From assembly GCF_003316695.1 (NCBI RefSeq), contig NZ_PDKB01000013.1, positions 21,994 through 85,993 of the forward strand: a stretch of 64,000 bases of DNA. Reading direction: 5' to 3'. The notes under the pieces are model-generated. The model ran no database searches and was not told where the DNA came from. It was given only the letters and a program-made list of their open reading frames with translations. Position numbers and translations under genes: made by a program. Positions 55,497 through 63,127 of this stretch are shown here, in pieces; position 1 is the stretch's first letter; each line of letters starts with the position of its first letter. The stretch comes from Aliarcobacter vitoriensis (GTDB lineage Bacteria > Campylobacterota > Campylobacteria > Campylobacterales > Arcobacteraceae).

Positions 55497-56547
55497 TTTA
55501 AACATTGATAATTTATTGGCAAAATTAGAGAAACAAGCTTCTGATATTGATATAAAAGGTATTTATCCAGAAGAGATAGTTAGAGAATTTGCAAAAATTG
55601 ATGCTTATAAATTAGTTGATGACAATGGAGTATTTAATTTTGAATATGTAATAAATTTACATTCTCGTACAGCAGCAGTATGCTTAAATACTGCTTTTTG
55701 TATGTGGTGTCAAAGTGCTTGTGTTTGGTATTTACTAAATACTGAAAATACTTATTTAAAAGAAACATTTTTAAAAGATATTGTAGAAGGTAAAATTCTT
55801 GCTGGAACTGGACTTTCTAACTCTTTAAAAGCCTTTGCTAATTTTGAAGAAGTAAAATTAAAAGCTATTAAAACTGATGGTGGATATGTAGTTAATGGTT
55901 CATTACCATTTGTTTCAAATGTTCAAAAAGGTCATTATTTTGGAGCATTAATCCAAACTGATGATGGTTATATTGTTGGGCTTATTGATACAAATAATGA
56001 AGCCATATCAATACAAGATATTGATAATTTTTTTGCACTTAATGGGTCTGCAACTGTTAAAACAACTTTCAAAGATTATTTTTTAGAAGAAAAATTTTTA
56101 ATAAGTGATAATGGGCAACAATTTATAGAAAAAATTAGACCAGGGTTCATACTTTTACAATTAGGAATGGCATTAGGAAATATTGATGGTTGTATTGAGG
56201 TAATTAAAAAAGAGTTAAAAAGAAAAGAATATCTGAATAATCCTATTTTTGAGGATAAATTAAGTTTATTTGAAAATAAAAGAAAAAAACTTTGTTTTGG
56301 TTTAGATGAATATTTTACTACACCTTATATAAATCAAGTAGAAGAATTAAAAAAGATTCTTAAAGTTAGATTGGATGGAGCTTTGTTATCTCAAGAAGTT
56401 AGTAATGAAGCATTATTATGTAGTGGTGGTAGTCGTGGATACTTTGAAAAATCAAATGCATTTCGTAAACTTAGAGAAAGTTACTTTATCGCTGTTGTGA
56501 CACCTTCTATTAAACATTTACAAATATTACTCTCTTCTTTAAAGTAA
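55483..56547 (+). CDS. Acyl-CoA-dehydrogenase-like flavoprotein, possibly a sulfur-acquisition monooxygenase
   Basis: 354 residues. The all-alpha N-domain, beta-barrel middle (LAGTGLSNSLKAFANFEEVKLKAIKTDGGYVVNGSLPFVSN) and alpha C-domain are those of the acyl-CoA dehydrogenase fold. The catalytic glutamate of true dehydrogenases is not recognisable. SfnB- and DszC-type members of this fold oxidise sulfones or thiophenes with reduced flavin. The sulfonate context and the OsmC neighbour support a desulfurisation role. The true substrate is unknown. Confidence 0.72.
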   Translation: MSQNNLNIDNLLAKLEKQASDIDIKGIYPEEIVREFAKIDAYKLVDDNGVFNFEYVINLHSRTAAVCLNTAFCMWCQSACVWYLLNTENTYLKETFLKDIVEGKILAGTGLSNSLKAFANFEEVKLKAIKTDGGYVVNGSLPFVSNVQKGHYFGALIQTDDGYIVGLIDTNNEAISIQDIDNFFALNGSATVKTTFKDYFLEEKFLISDNGQQFIEKIRPGFILLQLGMALGNIDGCIEVIKKELKRKEYLNNPIFEDKLSLFENKRKKLCFGLDEYFTTPYINQVEELKKILKVRLDGALLSQEVSNEALLCSGGSRGYFEKSNAFRKLRESYFIAVVTPSIKHLQILLSSLK

Positions 56548-56556
56548 GATTTTATT

Positions 56557-56592
56557 GAAAAAAGGAGATGAAATCATTTTCCTCCTTTTTTA
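56557..56592 (+). terminator. Terminator after the flavoprotein gene
   Basis: AAAAAAGGAG followed by ATGAAATCATTTTC and CTCCTTTTTT: a stem of GGAG/CTCC extended by A/T pairs, ending in T6. It separates the third transporter group from the sulfate/encapsulin operon. Confidence 0.75.
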
Positions 56593-56659
56593 TATATTGT
56601 AAAGAAGTACGGTTTTACCGATAGTTTAATATAAAATCTTAAAATTTATTAAAAAACTC

Positions 56660-56708
56660 TTGACAAAAAATATTTTTATTGATATTATTTCACCAGTTTA
56701 GTAGGTGA
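56660..56708 (+). promoter_or_regulatory. Promoter and putative Rrf2 operator of the sulfate/encapsulin operon
   Basis: TTGACA at 56660-56665 and TATTAT at 56683-56688, spacing 17. The dyad TCACCAGTTTAGTAGGTGA follows at 56690-56708 and has perfect TCACC/GGTGA arms. The sequence is closely similar to the promoters at 38457 and 41553. Confidence 0.7.
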
Positions 56709-56814
56709 TAGATAAAATATTTTAAATAAATCACCTTAATATAAAGGATAAAAAATGATGTGCGACATGTGTAAAGTATATAAATCAAAAAATAGAAAAT
56801 AGGTGAGATTTTTT
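56703..56814 (+). ncRNA. Putative attenuator leader of the sulfate/encapsulin operon
   Basis: Arm 1 AGGTGAT (56703-56709) pairs with arm 2 ATCACCT (56730-56736). Arm 2 can instead pair with arm 3 AGGTGAG (56801-56807), just before ATTTTTTT. The leader peptide (56755-56802) lies between arms 2 and 3 and its TAG stop overlaps arm 3. Against the copy at 41596, position 3 of arm 1 and the matching base of arm 2 both change (G-C here, A-T there), keeping the pairing. This supports a functional RNA fold. Confidence 0.52.
56755..56802 (+). CDS. Cysteine-containing leader peptide, second copy (15 residues)
   Basis: Encodes MMCDMCKVYKSKNRK, then TAG. Same start, length and ribosome site (AAAGGATAAAAA) as the copy at 41643. 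Only the first six residues are conserved, with a synonymous change at the Asp codon. The stop codon falls on arm 3 of the leader RNA. Inferred role: sensing cysteine supply during translation, or metal/thiol binding through the CxxC. Confidence 0.6.
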   Translation: MMCDMCKVYKSKNRK

Positions 56815-56850
56815 TAAAATCTTTAATTATCATACATTTAGTGTATATTA
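56802..56850 (+). promoter_or_regulatory. Leader element before the sulfate-binding protein (copy 4)
   Basis: GGTGAGATTTTTTTAAAATC and ATACATTTAGTGTAT (56832-56846), 68 bases before the ATG. Same order as before ssuA1 and the Tat-exported binding protein, so the element travels with binding-protein genes. Confidence 0.5.
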
Positions 56851-56869
56851 AATTTAAAAAAGAGATAAA

Positions 56870-57952
56870 ATGATAAAAAATATAAAAAACATAGCGTTAG
56901 CATCATTGCTAATATCAACATTAAGCTTTGCAGATAATTCAAATTATGATTATAAAGCAGAAGCAAATAAAAAGAGTATTGAGTTATTGAATGTGTCTTA
57001 TGATCCAACAAGAGAGTTTTATGAAGAGTACAATAAAAACTTTGCAAAATATTGGCAAGAAAAATCTGGGCAAAAATTAACAATAAAACAGTCACATGGT
57101 GGTAGTGGAAAACAAGCAAGAGGAGTAATTGATGGTTTAAAAGCTGATGTTGTAACTTTAGCACTAGCTTATGATATTGATGCTATTAGCCAAAAAGCAA
57201 AACTATTTTCAGATGATTGGCAAAAAAAGTTAGAGTATAACTCTTCTCCATATACTTCAACTATAGTATTTTTAGTTAGAAAAGGGAATCCAAAAGGTAT
57301 CAAAGATTGGAATGATTTAATAAAAGATGGTGTTGAAGTTATTACTCCAAATCCAAAAACATCTGGAGGTGCTAGATGGAATTATCTTGCAGCTTATGCC
57401 TATGGATTAAAACAAGAGTTAGGAACTTTAAATAATATTGATGTTAATTCACCAAAATATAAAGTAGCTGATGAAAAAGCAAAAGAGTATGTTTCAAAAC
57501 TTTTAAAGCATGTTCCAGTTCTTGATTCAGGTGCAAGAGGAGCAACAAATACTTTTGTTCAAAGAAAAATTGGAGATGTTTTACTTGCTTGGGAAAATGA
57601 AGCATTTTTAGCAATAAATGAATTAGGAAAAGATGAGTTTGAAATAGTTGTTCCATCTGTTTCAATATTGGCTGAACCACCTGTAACTGTTGTAGAAAAA
57701 AATGCTTTACATAAAGGGACTTTAAATGTTTCAACAGAGTATTTAAAATATTTATATTCAAAAGATGGTCAAGAGTTAGCAGCAAAACACTATTATAGAC
57801 CAAGTATTCCAGAACTTGTTAAGAAAGAAAATTTAGAAATATTTCCAAAGTTAGAGCTGTTTAAAATTGATGATGTTTTTGGAAGCTGGGCAAATGCACA
57901 AAAAACTCACTTTGATGATGGTGGAACATTCGATTTAATTTATAGTAAATAG
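56870..57952 (+). CDS. Sulfate ABC transporter binding protein (Sbp/CysP type)
   Basis: 360 residues with Sec signal peptide (about 1-22). [22 protein letters not shown] is the Sbp/CysP signature, followed by [32 protein letters not shown] and [19 protein letters not shown], which surround the sulfate site. Sulfate permease genes (cysT, cysW, cysA) are not in the window, so the partner is elsewhere or the protein pairs with another importer. It is the first structural gene behind the leader and precedes the cysteine synthase and encapsulin genes. Confidence 0.9.
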   Translation: MIKNIKNIALASLLISTLSFADNSNYDYKAEANKKSIELLNVSYDPTREFYEEYNKNFAKYWQEKSGQKLTIKQSHGGSGKQARGVIDGLKADVVTLALAYDIDAISQKAKLFSDDWQKKLEYNSSPYTSTIVFLVRKGNPKGIKDWNDLIKDGVEVITPNPKTSGGARWNYLAAYAYGLKQELGTLNNIDVNSPKYKVADEKAKEYVSKLLKHVPVLDSGARGATNTFVQRKIGDVLLAWENEAFLAINELGKDEFEIVVPSVSILAEPPVTVVEKNALHKGTLNVSTEYLKYLYSKDGQELAAKHYYRPSIPELVKKENLEIFPKLELFKIDDVFGSWANAQKTHFDDGGTFDLIYSK

Positions 57953-57967
57953 ATTAAAGGAATAACA

Positions 57968-58879
57968 GTGGCAAATAACACGATTTTAGATCTAGTTGGA
58001 AATACGCCACTAATAAAACTAAATCAAATAACAAAAGATTTAGAGGGTGTAAGTATTTATGCTAAAGCTGAATATTTAAACCCTAGTGGCTCTGTAAAAG
58101 ATAGAGCTGCAAAGGGTATTATTTTGGAAGCAATAAAATCAAAGAAACTCACTCATGATAAGATTTTACTAGATAGTACAAGTGGAAATACAGGGATTGC
58201 TTATGCAATGTTTGGTGCAAATTTAGGTTATAAAGTTAGTGTAACTTTACCTAAAAATGCAAATTTTGAAAGAAAGAAAATTTTAAAAGCATTTGGTGCA
58301 ACTATAATAGAAACAGATCCTCTTTTGAGTTCAGATGGAGCGTTAATAAAAGCAAAAGAGTTGGCACAAGAGAATCCAGAACTTTATTATTATACAAATC
58401 AGTATAACAATGAAGAAAATTGGAAAGCTCACTATAACACAACAGCTTTAGAAATTTGGGAACAAAGTGAAAACAAAATTACACATTTTGTTTCAGGTAT
58501 GGGAACTTCTGGAACTTTTGTAGGTACATCAAGAAGATTAAAAGAGTTAAACCAAAATGTTAAAACTATTGCAATGCAACCATCTTCACCATTTCATGGG
58601 CTTGAAGGTATGAAGCATATGGCAACAACAATAGTTCCTGAAATTTATGATAGTTCATTGATTGATGAGACAATTTTAGTAGATACAGAAGATGCAAGAA
58701 AAATGGCATTGGAGCTGATAAGAAAAGAGGGGCTTTTTGTAGGTATTTCTTCAGGTGCTAATGTATATGCTAGTTTAGAATTAGCAAAAACATTACCAAA
58801 AGGAAGCATTGTAGTTACTATTTTATGTGATAGTGGATTTAAATATTTAAGCGATAGCTTATGGGAAGAAGATTTATGA
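57968..58879 (+). CDS. cysM: Cysteine synthase, CysK/CysM type, partner of the carrier-protein pathway
   Basis: 303 residues, starting at GTG 57968 with AAAGGAA upstream. GNTPLIKLN near residue 12 and NPSGSVKDRAAKG with the PLP lysine near residue 44 are the family marks, and STSGNTGIAYAMFG is the substrate loop. It joins an activated serine to a sulfur donor. In Mycobacterium tuberculosis the equivalent CysM takes sulfur from a CysO thiocarboxylate, and this gene sits in the same order with a JAMM protease and a CysO-like carrier. CysM versus CysK cannot be decided from motifs alone. Confidence 0.85.
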   Translation: MANNTILDLVGNTPLIKLNQITKDLEGVSIYAKAEYLNPSGSVKDRAAKGIILEAIKSKKLTHDKILLDSTSGNTGIAYAMFGANLGYKVSVTLPKNANFERKKILKAFGATIIETDPLLSSDGALIKAKELAQENPELYYYTNQYNNEENWKAHYNTTALEIWEQSENKITHFVSGMGTSGTFVGTSRRLKELNQNVKTIAMQPSSPFHGLEGMKHMATTIVPEIYDSSLIDETILVDTEDARKMALELIRKEGLFVGISSGANVYASLELAKTLPKGSIVVTILCDSGFKYLSDSLWEEDL

Positions 58880-59298
58880 TAACAATAAGTAAAAATCTTA
58901 TGGAACAAATCAATAAACATGCACAAAAAGACTATCCATACGAATGTTGTGGGATTCTTTTAGGTAAGTTTAATGATGGAAATAAAAGTGTTAGTGAAGT
59001 GATTGAAATAACAAATGAAAGAGAAGATGAGAATAAGCATAATAGGTATTTAATACCTTCAAAAAAGGTTTTAGAAACAGAACTTTATGCTATCAAAAAT
59101 GGATTGGATATAGTCGGTTTTTACCATTCACATCCAAATCATAGTGCAACACCATCTCAATTTGATATAGATCATGCACTTCCTGTTTATACATATTTGA
59201 TAGTTTCTGTATATGATGCAAAAGCAGTTGATTATACAGTTTCAACTCTATCAAATGATAGATTAAAATTTGAAAAAGAAGAAGTGATAAAGGAGTAA
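58876..59298 (+). CDS. JAMM/MPN+ metalloprotease (Mec/HcyD type)
   Basis: 140 residues from the ATG at 58876, which overlaps the cysteine synthase stop (ATGA). A conserved YPYECCGILLGKF lies near residue 20; the zinc site is HSHPNHSATPSQFD (HxHPx6SxxD) near residue 85. In Mycobacterium Mec frees cysteine from CysO, and in Wolinella HcyD removes the terminal residue that masks the GG tail of the carrier. The neighbouring carrier ends in GGL, so this protease likely exposes the GG, releases the product, or both. All zinc ligands are present. Confidence 0.88.
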   Translation: MITISKNLMEQINKHAQKDYPYECCGILLGKFNDGNKSVSEVIEITNEREDENKHNRYLIPSKKVLETELYAIKNGLDIVGFYHSHPNHSATPSQFDIDHALPVYTYLIVSVYDAKAVDYTVSTLSNDRLKFEKEEVIKE

Positions 59299-59300
59299 AA

Positions 59301-59576
59301 ATGGCAAAAGTATATATACCAACAGCTTTAAGACTATTTACAAATGGACAATTTGAAATAGCTTTAACTGGTGAAAATATAAAAGATATTGTAGGAAATT
59401 TGGTAGATGAATATCAAGATTTAAAAAATCATCTATTTACAAGTGAAGGTAAATTAAGAAGTTTTGTAAATATATATTTAAATGAAGAGGATATTAGAAC
59501 TTTAGATAATTTAGAAACAAAAGTTTATGAAGATGACAAAATAATTTTAGTTCCATCAATTGCTGGTGGATTATAA
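59301..59576 (+). CDS. MoaD/ThiS-like sulfur carrier (CysO type) with masked C-terminus
   Basis: 91 residues of the beta-grasp fold; IPTALRLFTNGQFEIALTGE is the N-terminal strand pair. The C-terminus is VPSIAGGL: the GG that becomes a thiocarboxylate is followed by one extra Leu. The carrier therefore needs processing before activation. The order after the JAMM protease and before a ThiF-rhodanese protein (two bases upstream overlap region) matches the CysO-Mec-MoeZ set of actinobacteria and the HcyS-HcyD-HcyF set of Wolinella. Confidence 0.88.
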   Translation: MAKVYIPTALRLFTNGQFEIALTGENIKDIVGNLVDEYQDLKNHLFTSEGKLRSFVNIYLNEEDIRTLDNLETKVYEDDKIILVPSIAGGL

Positions 59577-59577
59577 A

Positions 59578-60738
59578 ATGGCACAAGATGATAAGAGTGA
59601 TAGATTATCGCAAGAAGAGATAAGTCGATATAGCAGACATTTAATTTTACCAGAAGTTGGACTTGAAGGTCAGCTAAAACTCAAAAATTCAAAAGTTTTA
59701 GTTGTGGGGACAGGAGGTCTTGGTGCTCCTGTTATCCTGTACCTTGCAGCTGCTGGTGTTGGAACTATTGGAGTGATTGATTTTGATATTGTTGATGAAT
59801 CAAATTTGCAAAGACAGATTATTCATACAACAAAAGATATAGGTCGTCCAAAGATTTCTTCAGCAAATGACAGAATAAAAGGGATAAATCCAAATGTTAA
59901 AGTTGTTTCATACAATGCAAAATTGACAAGTCAAAACTCTTTAGCAATTATAAAAGATTTTGATGTAGTTGTAGATGGAACTGATAATTTTCAAACAAGA
60001 TATTTGATAAATGACTCTTGTGTGATTTTAGGAAAACCATTTGTTTATGGTTCTATTTTTAGATTTGAAGGGCAAATAAGTGTATTTAATGCTTATGGTG
60101 GACCTTGTTATAGATGTCTATATCCTGAACCACCACCAGTTGGGCTTGTTCCTTCTTGTGCTGAAGGTGGAGTTATTGGAGTTTTACCAGGGATTATTGG
60201 GACAATTCAGGCAAATGAGACAATAAAGTTAATTTTAGGAATAGGTGAAGTTTTAAAAGGAAGACTTTTAACTTTTGATGCGTTAGATATGCGATTTAGA
60301 GAGTTAAAACTGGCAAAAGACAAAAGTTGTCCAGTTTGTAGTGAGCATCCAGTGATTACAGAACTGATAGATTATGAAGAGTTTTGTGGATTAAAAGCAC
60401 CAGATGAGAAAATAGCAATTGAAGAGATAAGTGCAATAGATTTGAAAAATCTGATAAATGAAAAAAGAGCTGTTCAATTGATAGATATTAGACAACCACA
60501 CGAACTACAAATAGGAAAAATAGAGGGTTCAAAAGGAATACCTTTTGGTTCATTAGTACGAAGAAAAGAAGAGCTTGATAGTAGTAAAAAAGTTGTAGTA
60601 ATATGTAAAATAGGGCTTTTAAGTGCTGAGGTTATAAGACAGTTAAAAGAAGCTGGATATGAAGGTGAAATCTATAGTCTGAAAGGTGGGATAACTTCTT
60701 GGGCAAACGATATAGACTATACAATGGCAAGATATTAA
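59578..60738 (+). CDS. moeZ: ThiF/MoeB-type activating enzyme fused to rhodanese (MoeZ type)
   Basis: 386 residues from the ATG at 59578; a longer frame overlaps the carrier gene. The E1 domain has GTGGLGAPVILYLAAAGVGTIGVIDFD (nucleotide binding), then DESNLQRQIIH and a zinc site formed by CYRCLYP and CPVCSEHP. The C-terminal rhodanese domain (about 275-385) has the active Cys in CKIGLLSAEV. It adenylates the GG tail of the carrier and then passes sulfur to it as a thiocarboxylate. Sulfur probably comes from the desulfurase encoded downstream. Confidence 0.92.
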   Translation: MAQDDKSDRLSQEEISRYSRHLILPEVGLEGQLKLKNSKVLVVGTGGLGAPVILYLAAAGVGTIGVIDFDIVDESNLQRQIIHTTKDIGRPKISSANDRIKGINPNVKVVSYNAKLTSQNSLAIIKDFDVVVDGTDNFQTRYLINDSCVILGKPFVYGSIFRFEGQISVFNAYGGPCYRCLYPEPPPVGLVPSCAEGGVIGVLPGIIGTIQANETIKLILGIGEVLKGRLLTFDALDMRFRELKLAKDKSCPVCSEHPVITELIDYEEFCGLKAPDEKIAIEEISAIDLKNLINEKRAVQLIDIRQPHELQIGKIEGSKGIPFGSLVRRKEELDSSKKVVVICKIGLLSAEVIRQLKEAGYEGEIYSLKGGITSWANDIDYTMARY

Positions 60739-60753
60739 AAAAAGGGAAATAAA

Positions 60754-61698
60754 ATGGCAGAAGAAAATAAAGTAGTAAGTTTAAGTGCAAAAGCAGCTTA
60801 TAATTTGGTAGATGTTGTAAAGACAACACCAGTTTTTGATTCATTAACTCCAAGATGGGTTACAAGATTGCTTGATTGGAAATCTTTAGATAGCGGTATT
60901 TTTAGATTAAATAAAGTAAAAGAGGGAGATACTCCTCTTGATACTTTATGTTCACAAAAAATTCATAATAAAATTCCAGAAGGATTTGTAGATTATGAAG
61001 AAAATCCTAGAGAATATCAATTAAACTCAATTCAAACAATTATAAATGTAAATACAAAAGTATCTGATTTATATAGCTCTCCAACACAACAAATTCAAGA
61101 GCAACTAAGACTTGCAATTGAGAGTTTAAAGGAAAGACAAGAGAGTGAATTGTTTAATAATGATGATTATGGATTGTTAAATAATATTGATGATTCACAA
61201 AGAGTTCAAAGCCGAACTGGAAGTCCAACACCTGATGATTTAGATGAGTTATTAACAAAAGTTTGGAAAGAACCATCATTTTTCTTAGCACATCCAAGAG
61301 CAATAGCTGCATTTGGAAGAGAAGCTACAAGAAGAGGAGTTCCACCAGCAACTGTAACTTTATTTGGAACATCATTTTTAACTTGGAGAGGAGTTCCTAT
61401 TATTCCTACAAATAAACTATTTGTTGATGGATTAAAAGAGCCAAAATCAAAAGCTGGAAAAACTAATATTTTATTAGTTAGAACAGGTTATGAAAAACAA
61501 GGTGTTGTTGGACTATTCCAAAATAATTTACCAAATGAACAATCACGAGGATTATCTGTAAAATTCAGAGGAATAGATAATAATGGAGTTGGTTCATACC
61601 TTTTATCACTATATTGTTCAGCAGTGATTTTATCAAAAGATGCAATAGCAGTTTTAGAAGATGTAGATGTAGGAAACTACTATGATTACGCACAATAA
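60754..61698 (+). CDS. Family 2A encapsulin shell protein (SrpI-like)
   Basis: 314 residues. The N-terminal extension (about 1-100) includes LVDVVKTTPVFDSLTPRWVTRLLDWKSLD, followed by the HK97-like shell fold: LTKVWKEPSFFLAHPRAIAAFGREATRRGVPPATV and GTSFLTWRGVPIIPTNKL, then SRGLSVKFRGIDNNGVGSYL. This matches the family 2A encapsulins (formerly SrpI, sulfur-starvation protein in cyanobacteria), which build a nanocompartment around a cysteine desulfurase. The cargo gene overlaps its 3' end. It should form a closed protein shell in the cytoplasm; storage of sulfur is the known role in other species. Confidence 0.9.
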   Translation: MAEENKVVSLSAKAAYNLVDVVKTTPVFDSLTPRWVTRLLDWKSLDSGIFRLNKVKEGDTPLDTLCSQKIHNKIPEGFVDYEENPREYQLNSIQTIINVNTKVSDLYSSPTQQIQEQLRLAIESLKERQESELFNNDDYGLLNNIDDSQRVQSRTGSPTPDDLDELLTKVWKEPSFFLAHPRAIAAFGREATRRGVPPATVTLFGTSFLTWRGVPIIPTNKLFVDGLKEPKSKAGKTNILLVRTGYEKQGVVGLFQNNLPNEQSRGLSVKFRGIDNNGVGSYLLSLYCSAVILSKDAIAVLEDVDVGNYYDYAQ

Positions 61699-63118
61699 TT
61701 TACCAAATTTTGATGAAGAGTTCTTTAAAAATCAAATAGAAGTTTTAGCAAATCAGGCATTTCCTGAATTTAATAAAAATGGATTTGGTGAAGATTTTGA
61801 CTATGAAAAAGTTATTCAAACAAATTTTTATGAGAATAAAGATATATCAAATTTTGAAACTTTTTCAAATATTCAAATAGTTCCACAAAATAACTCTTAT
61901 GAGATATTTAATGTCGAAGCTATAAGAAAAGATTTTCCAGTTTTAAATGAAAAAGTAAGTGGTAATTATCCACTTATTTGGTTAGATAATGCAGCAACAA
62001 CGCAAAAACCAAAAAGTGTAATAGATAGAATTAGTTACTTTTATGAACATGAAAATTCAAATATTCATCGAGGTGCTCACACATTAGCAGCAAGGGCAAC
62101 TGATGCTTATGAAGAGGCTAGACAAAAAGTAGCAAGTTTTGTAAATGCACCTAGTCAAAATAATATTATTTTTGTAAGAGGTGCAACAGAAGCTATAAAT
62201 TTGATTGCACATAGTTTTGGTAAATTTAACTTGCAAAAAGATGATGAGATAATAGTTTCAAATTTAGAACATCATGCAAATATTGTTCCTTGGCAAATAT
62301 TAAGTCAAGAAGTAGGTGCAAAAATAAAAGTAATTCCTGTTGATAATGATGGACAAATTTTACTAAATGAGTTTGAAAGATTAATAACTCCTAAAACAAA
62401 AATAGTATCAATTGCTCATGTATCAAATGCTTTAGGAACAATTGTTCCAATAAAAAAAGTAGTAGAAATTGCTCATAGATATGGAGTAAAAGTTTTAATT
62501 GATGGTGCTCAAGCAATATCACATATAAAAGTTGATGTTCAAGATATTGATTGTGATTTTTATGTTTTTTCAGGACATAAGGTATTTGCTCCAACAGGAA
62601 TTGGTGCGATTTATGCAAAAAAAGAGCTTTTAGATATTATGCAACCATATCAAGGTGGTGGAAATATGATAGCTGATGTTACTTTTGAAAAAACAGTTTA
62701 TCAAGCTGCACCAAATAAATTTGAATCAGGTACAGGAAATATTGCTGATGCAGTAGGATTTGGAGCAGCAATTGATTATATTACTAAAATTGGAATTGAA
62801 AATATTTATAGATATGAACATGAACTTTTAGAGTATGCAATATCTAAAATGAGTGAAATTTCAGGTCTTAGGTTTATAGGAACAGCAAAAGAAAAAACAA
62901 GTGTTCTATCATTTGTTCTTGATGGATATGATACAACAAAAGTTGGAGAATATCTTACAAGTAAAGGAATAGCTTTAAGATTTGGACACCATTGTGCACA
63001 ACCAATTTTAAGAAGATTTGGAGTTGAAACAACAGTTCGTCCATCTATTGCTTTTTACAATACAAAAGAAGAGATAGATTTTTTAGTTAAAACTATCAAA
63101 GAGTTTAAAAATAGTTAA
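61682..63118 (+). CDS. Encapsulated cysteine desulfurase (SufS-like) with N-terminal cargo region
   Basis: 478 residues. Residues 1-78 are a low-complexity region rich in Asn, Phe, Asp and Glu (containing FDEEFFKNQIEVLANQAFPEF), the likely encapsulin-loading part. The SufS-type fold starts at IRKDFPVLNEKVSGNYPLIWLDNAATTQKP. SGHKVFAPTGIGAIY contains the PLP lysine and RFGHHCAQPILRRF the catalytic Cys that takes sulfur from cysteine as a persulfide. It releases alanine. ATG lies 17 bases inside the shell gene, so shell and cargo are coupled. Cargo status is inferred from family 2A operons. Confidence 0.92.
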   Translation: MITHNNLPNFDEEFFKNQIEVLANQAFPEFNKNGFGEDFDYEKVIQTNFYENKDISNFETFSNIQIVPQNNSYEIFNVEAIRKDFPVLNEKVSGNYPLIWLDNAATTQKPKSVIDRISYFYEHENSNIHRGAHTLAARATDAYEEARQKVASFVNAPSQNNIIFVRGATEAINLIAHSFGKFNLQKDDEIIVSNLEHHANIVPWQILSQEVGAKIKVIPVDNDGQILLNEFERLITPKTKIVSIAHVSNALGTIVPIKKVVEIAHRYGVKVLIDGAQAISHIKVDVQDIDCDFYVFSGHKVFAPTGIGAIYAKKELLDIMQPYQGGGNMIADVTFEKTVYQAAPNKFESGTGNIADAVGFGAAIDYITKIGIENIYRYEHELLEYAISKMSEISGLRFIGTAKEKTSVLSFVLDGYDTTKVGEYLTSKGIALRFGHHCAQPILRRFGVETTVRPSIAFYNTKEEIDFLVKTIKEFKNS

Positions 63119-63127
63119 GGATTTTTA

